Below are positions 25,281-32,575 of a DNA stretch of 64,000 bases, piece after piece (position 1 is the first letter of the stretch; each line of letters opens with the position of its first letter). Below the pieces are notes generated by a model. The model did not search any database. It saw only the letters and a list, made by a program, of their open reading frames with translations, and was not told the origin of the DNA. Position numbers and translations under genes: made by a program. This DNA comes from Lentzea aerocolonigenes (lineage in GTDB: Bacteria; Actinomycetota; Actinomycetes; Mycobacteriales; Pseudonocardiaceae), in contig NZ_JYJG01000055.1 in assembly GCF_000955955.1 (NCBI RefSeq), forward strand, positions 1-64,000. Reading direction: 5' to 3'.

Positions 25281-25904
25281 CTACGCCGCCGCCGTCGTCG
25301 CTTGGAAGAAACGGACACACGACATCCCGACCGCCCGCCGGAACTCCGCGAGCATGTGCGGCTGGTCGTAGAACCCGCTGCGGAGAGCGATCTCCGCCCA
25401 GTCCGGCGTGCCGGCCCGCGCCAGGTCCATCGCGCGGTGCAACCGCACCACCCGCGCGTAGGCCTTGGGACTCAACCCGACCGCGACCTGGAACCGCCGC
25501 CTCAGCTGCCGCGGCGACAACCCGACGACGTGATCGGACATCGGCGCTCCAGGATCCGCGTGAATCGCCCGGAGCACCTGACGAACCGCGGAGTCGCCGG
25601 CTCTGGCAGTGCCGCTCAACGCCCGCAACCCGTCGTCAAGACCCGAACCGGGAAGCCGCATGCCCGAAAGCGGCACCTCGTCGGCGGCGATCCCCAGCAC
25701 GTCCGCACAAACACCGGGCTTCAGCCGCACACCCGTCAGCGGTTGCGTGAGCGTCCCCGTCCGCGCCACCGTCTCCGGACCGCTCAGCCACAACGTGCCG
25801 TCCGCGAACACCAGCAGGTCGGCCGACGGCTGCGGCAACTCCGGCGGCAGCTCACCGCTGCGCCGCCACACCGTGCTCACCCGGTCGGTGAAGTCGCTGG
25901 TCAC
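25281..25904 (-). CDS. AraC-family regulator (helix-turn-helix at C-terminus)
   Basis: The 207-residue protein has a C-terminal AraC DNA-binding domain (LSPRQLRRRFQVAVGLSPKAYARVVRLHRA and a second helix-turn-helix around WAEIALRSGFYDQPHMLAEFRRAVG). The N-terminal about 100 residues are a short beta-rich domain of the type found before AraC in actinomycete regulators (LTGVRLKPGVCADVLGIAADEVPL). It is followed by the P450 and patatin genes. The plus-strand ABC-F leader region begins just upstream of its start, so the divergent promoters are close. Confidence 0.88.
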   Translation of the reverse strand: MTSDFTDRVSTVWRRSGELPPELPQPSADLLVFADGTLWLSGPETVARTGTLTQPLTGVRLKPGVCADVLGIAADEVPLSGMRLPGSGLDDGLRALSGTARAGDSAVRQVLRAIHADPGAPMSDHVVGLSPRQLRRRFQVAVGLSPKAYARVVRLHRAMDLARAGTPDWAEIALRSGFYDQPHMLAEFRRAVGMSCVRFFQATTAAA

Positions 25905-25996
25905 GGGGCTGAGTCAACCCCGCCCGGCCCGGTCGGCGCTACTCAATTGCCCGCGGCTGCTACCGTGGAGATCAACGCCTCGAAGAGGAGAACGAC

Positions 25997-26032
25997 GTGC
26001 TGCTGGTGGGTGAAGACGACATCTCAGGGTGA
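25997..26032 (+). CDS. Leader peptide MLLVGEDDISG upstream of ABC-F genes
   Basis: A GTG-started frame of 11 codons has a strong ribosome site (AGAGGAG at 25984-25990, six bases before the GTG). Its stop codon lies in the first of two hairpins that precede the ABC-F gene. Such an arrangement suggests that ribosome stalling or slow translation on this leader controls read-through. Antibiotic-responsive leaders of this kind are known before ABC-F resistance genes in other bacteria. The leader is inferred; no homolog is recalled. Confidence 0.6.
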   Translation: MLLVGEDDISG

Positions 26033-26067
26033 GCCCTGGATGTGAAAGGCCATCGATCGCGATGGCC
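26025..26067 (+). promoter_or_regulatory. Candidate transcription attenuator
   Basis: Two hairpins follow each other. CAGGG-TGAG-CCCTG (26025-26038) spans the leader stop codon. GGCCATCG-ATCG-CGATGGCC (26048-26067) has a perfect 8-base stem, flanked by AAA and a T-rich GTTTCGTC segment, and looks like an intrinsic terminator with a weak T-run. A ribosome on the leader would cover the first hairpin and could change folding of the second. Confidence 0.55.
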
Positions 26068-26116
26068 GTTTCGTCGTCCCCATTTTCCCACGCACAGCGC
26101 ATCCCGAGGTTTCACC

Positions 26117-27718
26117 GTGTCAATCGTTCTTTCCAACCTGTCTTTCGCCTGGCCGGACGACACCCCGGTGTTCGACGGTCTGTCCGCGACCGTGCCGGAC
26201 GGCCGCACCGGCCTGGTGGCCCCCAACGGCGCCGGCAAGTCCACACTGCTCAAGCTCGTGGCGGGCGCGCTCGAGCCCGCGGACGGCAGCGTGACCGTCG
26301 AGGGCGTTCTCGGCTACCTGCCCCAGGACCTGCCGCTGACCGCCGGCCTGACCGTGGCCGAAGTGCTCGGCGTCGCGAACGTCCTCAGGGCGATCGCGGC
26401 CGTCGAGGCCGGTGACGTCGACGAGGAGCACTTCACCGTCATCGGCACCGACTGGGACCTCGAAGAACGCACCCGAGCCCAGCTGGACCGGCTCGGCCTC
26501 GACACCATCGAGCTCGACCGGAGACTGGACACGGTGAGCGGCGGCCAGATCATCTCGCTCGGCCTCGCCGCGCAGTTGCTCAAGCAGCCGGACGTGCTGT
26601 TGCTCGACGAGCCCACGAACAACCTCGACCTGGAAGCACGGCACCGGCTCTACGACGTGCTGGACGACTGGCGCGGCTGCCTGCTGGTCGTGAGCCACGA
26701 CCGGGCGCTGCTCGACCGGATGGACCGGATCGCCGAACTGGACGGTGGCGAGATCCGGTTCTACGGCGGCAACTTCAGCGAGTACGAGGAAGCCGTCGCG
26801 GCCGAGCGCGAGGTGGCGGAGAAGAACATCCGCAGCGCCGAGCAGGAGGTCAAGCGCGAGAAGCGGGAGATGCAGCAGGCGCGCGAACGGGCGGCGCGGC
26901 GGGCCAGCAACGCCCAGAAGAACCTCTCCAGCGCCGGCCTGCCGAAGATCTTCGCGGGCAACATGAAGCGCAACGCCGAGGTGTCCGCCGCGAAGGCCGA
27001 CGGCACGCACGCGAACCGGCTCAGCGCCGCCAAGACCCGGCTCGACCAGGCCGAACGGGCGTTGAAGGACGACCAGAAGATCAGCTTGGAGCTGCCGCAG
27101 ACCGCTGTTCCCGCCGGCCGGAACCTGTTCGGGGGCACCGGCATCCGGGTGCGCGAGCTGTTCGACGGCGTGGACCTGGCCATCCGCGGCCCGGAACGCA
27201 TCGCCCTGGCCGCTCCGAACGGCGCGGGCAAGTCGACGCTGCTGCGGGTGATCCACGGATCGCTGGCACCCGACACCGGCGAGGTGAAACGAGCGGACGG
27301 ACGGGTCGCGTACCTGTCACAGCGGCTGGACCTGCTCGACGACAGCCGCACGGTCGCGGAGAACCTGGCCGCGGCTGCCCCGGCCATGCCACCGGCCGAG
27401 CGGATGAACCTGTTGGCGCGCTTCCTCTTCCGGGGCGCGCGGGCACATCTGCCGGTCGGCGTGCTGTCCGGCGGTGAACGGCTGCGGGCCACGCTGGCGT
27501 GCATCCTGTTCGCCGAACCCGCGCCGCAACTGCTGTTGCTCGACGAACCGACGAACAACCTCGACCTCGTCAGCGCGGGACAGCTGGAGAGCGCGCTCAA
27601 CGCGTACCAGGGCGCGTTCGTCGTCGTCAGCCACGACGAACGGTTCCTGAGCGAGGTGAGGATCGACCGCTGGCTCCGGCTGGAGAACGGCAAGCTGCTG
27701 GAGGGCCGGCATGCCTGA
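26117..27718 (+). CDS. ABC-F ATPase, putative ribosome protection / antibiotic resistance
   Basis: From GTG 26117 (GAGG nine bases upstream) the product has 533 residues with two ABC domains and no membrane segment, as for ABC-F proteins. Both Walker A motifs read APNGAGKST, both signatures are SGGQ or SGGE, and both Walker B motifs read LLLDEPTNNLD. The interdomain linker (about 235-340) is highly charged (EKNIRSAEQEVKREKREMQQ) and should reach toward the peptidyl-transferase centre. ABC-F proteins displace drugs from, or tune, the ribosome. The gene overlaps a second, different ABC-F gene by eight bases and lies behind a leader-attenuator. Confidence 0.88.
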   Translation: MSIVLSNLSFAWPDDTPVFDGLSATVPDGRTGLVAPNGAGKSTLLKLVAGALEPADGSVTVEGVLGYLPQDLPLTAGLTVAEVLGVANVLRAIAAVEAGDVDEEHFTVIGTDWDLEERTRAQLDRLGLDTIELDRRLDTVSGGQIISLGLAAQLLKQPDVLLLDEPTNNLDLEARHRLYDVLDDWRGCLLVVSHDRALLDRMDRIAELDGGEIRFYGGNFSEYEEAVAAEREVAEKNIRSAEQEVKREKREMQQARERAARRASNAQKNLSSAGLPKIFAGNMKRNAEVSAAKADGTHANRLSAAKTRLDQAERALKDDQKISLELPQTAVPAGRNLFGGTGIRVRELFDGVDLAIRGPERIALAAPNGAGKSTLLRVIHGSLAPDTGEVKRADGRVAYLSQRLDLLDDSRTVAENLAAAAPAMPPAERMNLLARFLFRGARAHLPVGVLSGGERLRATLACILFAEPAPQLLLLDEPTNNLDLVSAGQLESALNAYQGAFVVVSHDERFLSEVRIDRWLRLENGKLLEGRHA

Positions 27719-29300
27719 GGCAGCACTGGTCGCGAACGAGCTGGTGCGGGTCTTCAGCACCCGGCGGGTGCTCGACGGGGTGTCGCTCACGGCGGCACCC
27801 GGCCGGCGGATCGGGTTGATCGGCGAGAACGGCGCGGGCAAGTCGACGCTGCTGCGGTTGCTCGCGGGCATCGACCAGCCCGACGGCGGCACCGTGCAAC
27901 GGCCGTCGGACCTGGGTTTCCTGCACCAGGAGATGCCGTTCGCCGAGTCCGCCACGGTCGCTGACGTGATCGACGACGCGCTGGCCGAGTCGCGGGAGGA
28001 CCTCGCCGAACTGGAGCGGCTCGCGACCCTGCTCGCGACCGAGGACGTCGAGGCGGCGTACGCGGAACGGCTCGAGCTGGCGCACCGGCACGAAGCCTGG
28101 GACGCGGACCGCCGGGCCGAGATCGTCCTCGCCGGACTCGGGCTCGGTGACGTGGCACGGCACCGCACGCTCGACCGGCTCTCCGGCGGTCAACGCCGTC
28201 GGCTCGCGGTGGCGGCGTTGGTCGTCCGCAGGCCGAGCGCGTTGCTGCTCGACGAGCCGACGAACCACCTCGACGACGAAGCGGCCGAGTTCCTCGCGGA
28301 GCAGCTCAGAGGCCTGCCGGGCAGCGTCGTGCTGGCCAGCCACGACAGGGCGTTCCTGGACGAGGTCTGCACGGACCTGATCGACCTCGACCCCGCGGTG
28401 GACGGCCCGGTGCGGTTCGGTGGCACCTACCGCGAGTACGTGCGGCACAAGCGCGCGGACCGGGCTCGCTGGGAACGCCAGTACCTCGAAGAACAAGAGG
28501 AATTGGAAGGGCTCCACCAGGCGCTCGGCGTCACCGCGCACCGGGTCGCGCCGAACCGGATGAAGCGCGACAGCGAGAAGATGGGCTACGGCGTGCGAGC
28601 GAACCGCGTGCAGAGCCAGATCTCCCGCCGCGTCCGCAACGCCACCCGCCGCCTCGAAGACCTCGAACGCCGCCGGGTGCCCGCTCCCCCGCGCCCGCTG
28701 ACCTTCGAGCCGGATGCGCTGACCTCGTTGCCCGCCAACGAACTCCTGCTGTCATTGAGCCACGTGCGGGTTCCAGGAAGACTGCAGCTCGAGAACCTGG
28801 AGGTCCACGACGGCGCGCGGCTGCTCGTGACCGGTCCGAACGGCGCGGGCAAGTCGACCTTGCTGCTCGTCATGGCAGGTCAGCTGCAGACCGAGGGCAT
28901 CAGGAGGCATCCCGATCTGCGCGTCGGCCTGCTGACGCAGGACACCGAGTTCGCCAACCCGCGCCTCACCCCGCGCGGCACCTACGGCCGGGCACTGGGA
29001 GCCGAACGCGTGGAGCAGGTGCCACTGGAGTCGCTGGGACTGCTGCACAAGCGGGACCTGGGCAAACCCGTCGGCGCGCTGTCGGTGGGCCAGCGCCGCC
29101 GGCTCGCGCTCGCGCTGCTGGTGGCCGATCCACCGCACCTGTTGCTGCTCGACGAGCCCACCAACCACCTGTCGCCGACGCTGTGCGACGAACTGGAGGA
29201 CGCGCTCGGCACCGGACCAGGCGCGATCGTGCTGGCCAGCCACGACAGGTGGCTGCGGCAACGCTGGCAGGGCACGCGACTGACCCTCCACAGCGGATAG
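27711..29300 (+). CDS. Second ABC-F ATPase
   Basis: The 529-residue protein again has two ABC domains (Walker A GENGAGKST and GPNGAGKST; signatures LSGGQRRR and LSVGQRRR; Walker B LLLDEPTNHLD and LLLDEPTNHLS) and no membrane helices. The second signature has Val for Gly, and the second D-loop lacks the usual Asp after NHL, so that site may be less active. The Arg-rich linker (MKRDSEKMGYGVRANRVQSQISRR, in part) is typical of ABC-F. It starts inside the end of the first ABC-F gene, so the proteins should be made together. The pair may protect against different drugs or work in sequence. Confidence 0.87.
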   Translation: MPEAALVANELVRVFSTRRVLDGVSLTAAPGRRIGLIGENGAGKSTLLRLLAGIDQPDGGTVQRPSDLGFLHQEMPFAESATVADVIDDALAESREDLAELERLATLLATEDVEAAYAERLELAHRHEAWDADRRAEIVLAGLGLGDVARHRTLDRLSGGQRRRLAVAALVVRRPSALLLDEPTNHLDDEAAEFLAEQLRGLPGSVVLASHDRAFLDEVCTDLIDLDPAVDGPVRFGGTYREYVRHKRADRARWERQYLEEQEELEGLHQALGVTAHRVAPNRMKRDSEKMGYGVRANRVQSQISRRVRNATRRLEDLERRRVPAPPRPLTFEPDALTSLPANELLLSLSHVRVPGRLQLENLEVHDGARLLVTGPNGAGKSTLLLVMAGQLQTEGIRRHPDLRVGLLTQDTEFANPRLTPRGTYGRALGAERVEQVPLESLGLLHKRDLGKPVGALSVGQRRRLALALLVADPPHLLLLDEPTNHLSPTLCDELEDALGTGPGAIVLASHDRWLRQRWQGTRLTLHSG

Positions 29301-30053
29301 TCACCGTCGAGGCGCGGACCCGTGGGCCAGAACCCGGCGCCGCAGGTCGAAGCCCTTCAGCACGCGCCGTGCTTCGTCCTGCATCGACTGCATCGCGAGG
29401 TCGTCGCCGGCGTCCACGGTGAGCGACTCGTTCCAGAACCGCTTCTCCCTCAGGCGCCACTCCTCCTTGTCGAGGACCTCGACCTCGGTGAACCCGGCCT
29501 CGGGCAGCTGCGCGGCGAGGTCCACCTGCCGCATCCGCTCGGGCAGCCGTTCGTCATCCGGGTCGAGGGCCTCCCAAGTGGTGATGACCACGCGTCCGCC
29601 AGGGCGCAGCACGCGCAGGCACTCCCGCAGCGCGTCGAGCTTCGGGTCCGCGAACTGGTAGGCGTCGATGACCATCACCGCGTCGACCGAGGCCGAGCCG
29701 AGCCCGATGTCGGTCAGCCGACCGACCTGGAAGCCGGCCTCGACCGCCAGCTCGACAGCGCGCTGCTTCGCTTGCTCGATCGCGACGGCGGAGAAGTCCA
29801 CGCCGATCAGCCCGCACCCGGTGCGCCGGACGATCTCCAGGCCGTATCCGCCGCGGCCGCACGCCAGGTCCAGCAGCACCTGCCCTGGTCGCGGGTCGAG
29901 GAGTGCCACGACCTCGTCCAGGCCAGGGCCGCTGAGCAGGCTCGTGGACTGCAGGTCGGGCGGAAGGGAGAGCATGCGCCGTACCAGCTCGTCGGCCACG
30001 GGCGACTCGACCCGGTCGGCGTACCAGCGGTCGAAGTCCTCAGCACTCGTCAC
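29301..30053 (-). CDS. SAM-dependent methyltransferase
   Basis: The 250-residue protein has the class I fold: motif I VLLDLACGRGGYGLEIV, the acidic end of strand 2 in GLIGVDFSAVAIEQAK, and later DAVMVIDAYQFADP and LRPGGRVVITTWEA. It starts at GTG 30053 and ends directly against the stop of the convergent ABC-F gene. A -10-like TACTTT lies about 20 bases upstream. It resembles small-molecule (UbiE/ubiquinone-like) methyltransferases rather than rRNA methylases. Its substrate is not evident. Confidence 0.85.
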   Translation of the reverse strand: MTSAEDFDRWYADRVESPVADELVRRMLSLPPDLQSTSLLSGPGLDEVVALLDPRPGQVLLDLACGRGGYGLEIVRRTGCGLIGVDFSAVAIEQAKQRAVELAVEAGFQVGRLTDIGLGSASVDAVMVIDAYQFADPKLDALRECLRVLRPGGRVVITTWEALDPDDERLPERMRQVDLAAQLPEAGFTEVEVLDKEEWRLREKRFWNESLTVDAGDDLAMQSMQDEARRVLKGFDLRRRVLAHGSAPRR

Positions 30054-30196
30054 CCGCCGACCCTCGACATCTGGACCAAAGTATGACGGCGCGTTAGGCC
30101 CTGGGATGACGCGAGCACGCGGCCACGTCGTTATTGTCCGTTCCGGTGGGGACCAGCAGGAACTGACCCCCTTTCCGCCGAAGGGACAGCCGCCTC

Positions 30197-31513
30197 ATGA
30201 GGGACGTCATGCAGTCAGCGACAGGGGTCCGCTCGCGCGTGACCGGATGGATGGGGCGACGCTTTCTCGCGTACCTGAGCAAGACCGGGTTCGACCTCGA
30301 GTCGTCGTGGTTCGTCCCGTCACGAGTGCTGGCACCGCTGCGGCGCAACGGGCTGAACCCGGTGCCGGAACTGGCGCGGATGCAGGCGCACGGGCCGATC
30401 ACGCGGTTGCCGCTGCCGGTGACGGTGTGGCTGGTGACCGGCTACGAGGCGGCCAAGCAGGTGCTGGTGGACAGCGAGTCGTTCAGCAACGACTTCGGCC
30501 ATTTCCGGGAGATGGGCCTGTTCGCGGACGAGGCGCCGGGCGGGCTGGGGTTCAGCGACCCGCCGGAGCACACCCGGCTGCGCAAGGTGCTGACGCCCGA
30601 GTTCACCATGCGCAGGCTGTCGCGCCTGGTGCCGCGGATCGAGGCGATCGTCGCCGACCAGCTCGACCTGATGTCCATGAAGGACGGCCCTGTCGACCTG
30701 GTCGAGGACTTCGCCATGCCGGTGCCGGCGCTCACGATCTGCGAGCTGCTGGGCGTGCCCGCGAGTGAGCGCGAGGAGTTCCAGCGGCGCAGTGTTGCCC
30801 GGTTCGACCTCGGTGGTGCCGCGACGGCGTCGTTGTCCGCGGTGTCCGAGTCGGTCGTCTACTTCCGCGAGCTGGTGCGGGCGCAGCGCCAGGCTCCGAA
30901 CGACGGGCTGCTCGGCGAGCTGATCCGCAAGCACGGTGACGAGCTGGACGACGACGAGCTGGCCGGGTTGGCCGACGGGCTGCTCACCGGCGGTTTCGAG
31001 ACGACGGCCAGCATGATCTCGCTCGGCACTCTCGCGATGCTGCGCGACCCCGACCTGTTCGCCCGCGTCCGCGATGACGACGAGGCGATCGGCGGAGTGG
31101 TCGACGAGCTGCTGCGGCACCAGTCCGTGGTGCAGGTGGCGTTCCTCCGCGTCGCGCGCAAGGACATCGAGATCGCCGGCACTCGGGTGCGCGCGGGGGA
31201 CATCATGGCGTGCTCGCTGTCGCAGGCGAACCGCGATCCGGGCGTCTACTCCTCGCCGGACGACATCTGCCCGACCCGGTCCGCTGGGCAGCACCTCGCG
31301 TTCGGCTACGGCGCGCACCGCTGCATCGGCGCCGAGCTGGCCAAGATGGAGCTGCGGATCGCCTACCCCGCGTTGGTGCGCCGGTTCCCCGAATTGCTGC
31401 TGGCGGCCGATCCCGCCTCGCTGTCGTTCCGCAAGCTCTCGATCGTCTACGGGCTGCACTCGCTGCCCGTCCACCTCGGCAACCACACCAGCCCGATCCG
31501 GCCGAGTCTTTAA
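30197..31513 (+). CDS. Cytochrome P450
   Basis: The 438-residue protein is a full-length soluble bacterial P450. It has the I-helix LLTGGFETTASMI (Phe where His or Asp is more usual), K-helix VVDELLRHQ (ExxR), and heme loop FGYGAHRCIGAELAKME with Cys376. About 60 residues precede the region where the short P450 at 24264-25271 begins. It starts at ATG 30197 after AAGGGAC and stands alone between the methyltransferase and a secreted protein. No ferredoxin gene is adjacent. Substrate is unknown; this class often acts in secondary metabolism. Confidence 0.9.
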   Translation: MRDVMQSATGVRSRVTGWMGRRFLAYLSKTGFDLESSWFVPSRVLAPLRRNGLNPVPELARMQAHGPITRLPLPVTVWLVTGYEAAKQVLVDSESFSNDFGHFREMGLFADEAPGGLGFSDPPEHTRLRKVLTPEFTMRRLSRLVPRIEAIVADQLDLMSMKDGPVDLVEDFAMPVPALTICELLGVPASEREEFQRRSVARFDLGGAATASLSAVSESVVYFRELVRAQRQAPNDGLLGELIRKHGDELDDDELAGLADGLLTGGFETTASMISLGTLAMLRDPDLFARVRDDDEAIGGVVDELLRHQSVVQVAFLRVARKDIEIAGTRVRAGDIMACSLSQANRDPGVYSSPDDICPTRSAGQHLAFGYGAHRCIGAELAKMELRIAYPALVRRFPELLLAADPASLSFRKLSIVYGLHSLPVHLGNHTSPIRPSL

Positions 31514-31564
31514 CGGAGTGGCGTGGGGGATGGCCTGATACACCCAACTTTGCGCGGTCGGGGT

Positions 31565-31581
31565 TGAGGGATCATCCCTCA
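31565..31581. promoter_or_regulatory. Inverted repeat upstream of the C39-like gene
   Basis: TGAGGGATCATCCCTCA has perfect 8-base arms around one base. It lies 52 bases after the P450 stop and 68 bases before the C39-like start. It could be an operator, or a hairpin at the end of the P450 message; the near-zero loop favours a protein-binding site. Confidence 0.45.
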
Positions 31582-31648
31582 TGCCTTCGTGTTCTCGTTC
31601 GAAGAGTCTTTACCTACCAACGCAGTCAGCGAACGGAAGGTAAGGACC

Positions 31649-32575
31649 ATGATCCGTCAGGCCATCATCGCCGCCGCCACCCTCTCGACCCTCGCGCTCC
31701 CCGCCGTCGCCCTCGCCGACCCGATCATCGGCCAGCCGGTGCCCTGCACGAAGGTCACCGACCTGGTGGGCCCCGACTTCTCCGTGAAGCAGTGCGGGGT
31801 CAGCGACGTCGACCAGTTCCGCGCGGGTCTGGAGAACAACGGTGGCGCCTACTGCGGTCCGACGTCGCTCTACAACGTGCTGCATTACTGGGCGCACGAG
31901 AAGAACGCGCCAGTCGGCTGGCTCACCACGAAGGTCAAGGACCTCGACCCGCAGGACCAGGCCGACTACAACGTGATCACCAACTCGGTGGGGCGGATCG
32001 GCGTGGACGCCAAGTACACCAGCAAGGGCACGAACCTGGGCAACCTGCGCGCCGCCTGGAACATCGCGACCAAGCCCGCCCGTGACGCCGGCTGGAGCAC
32101 CGCGACCTCCGGAATCGACACCAACATCTCCGCGGACTTCGCTGGTGACCTGGCGCGCAAGCTCGCCCGCGGCCCTGTGCAGATGGTGTACGGGCGCTAC
32201 TCGGACGGCCCGGCGGACAGCCTGCAGCGCGGCGGCGGCCACATCGTGACCGTGGTGTCCGTCGACGGTTCCTTCGACGGCACCACGGTGCAGGTCCGCT
32301 ACATGGACCCCGGTCGCGCCTCCGACCACGGCATCGGCGACTACCTCAAGACCCAGTCCGACTACGCGACGGTCAATGCCACGTTGACGAAGAAGACCGT
32401 GGTCGAGTGGATCCCGACGAAGAACAACCCGGAGAACGACCTCGGTGACATCGCCATCCCGGGCACCTTCCGCACGGTGACGCGCTGGCAGCTCACCACG
32501 CCCGGCTCGACCGCGACCACCACGCAGCTGGTGGAGGGCTTCAGCTGGTTCGACATGGCGCCGCCGGTCGGCTGA
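31649..32575 (+). CDS. Secreted C39-like papain-fold cysteine peptidase
   Basis: From ATG 31649 (AAGGA just upstream) the product has 308 residues with a Sec signal peptide (cleavage likely after PAVALA, residue 23). The mature part has the C39-like active site: Cys69 in YCGPTSLYNVLHYW, His198 in GGGHIVTVVSV and an Asp in RYMDPGRAS. Peptidases of this fold cut peptides, often at Gly-Gly, but this stand-alone secreted form lacks an ABC transporter domain. There is no prosegment larger than about 40 residues. Substrate is unknown. Its stop abuts the stop of the convergent permease gene. Confidence 0.78.
   Translation: MIRQAIIAAATLSTLALPAVALADPIIGQPVPCTKVTDLVGPDFSVKQCGVSDVDQFRAGLENNGGAYCGPTSLYNVLHYWAHEKNAPVGWLTTKVKDLDPQDQADYNVITNSVGRIGVDAKYTSKGTNLGNLRAAWNIATKPARDAGWSTATSGIDTNISADFAGDLARKLARGPVQMVYGRYSDGPADSLQRGGGHIVTVVSVDGSFDGTTVQVRYMDPGRASDHGIGDYLKTQSDYATVNATLTKKTVVEWIPTKNNPENDLGDIAIPGTFRTVTRWQLTTPGSTATTTQLVEGFSWFDMAPPVG

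Noticed and set aside
24264..31513. Secondary-metabolite gene cluster (two P450s, methyltransferase, ABC-F pair, patatin).
   Set aside because: No synthase, synthetase, terpene cyclase or RiPP core was found within the window; the genes are in several opposite-facing units. A cluster cannot be claimed.
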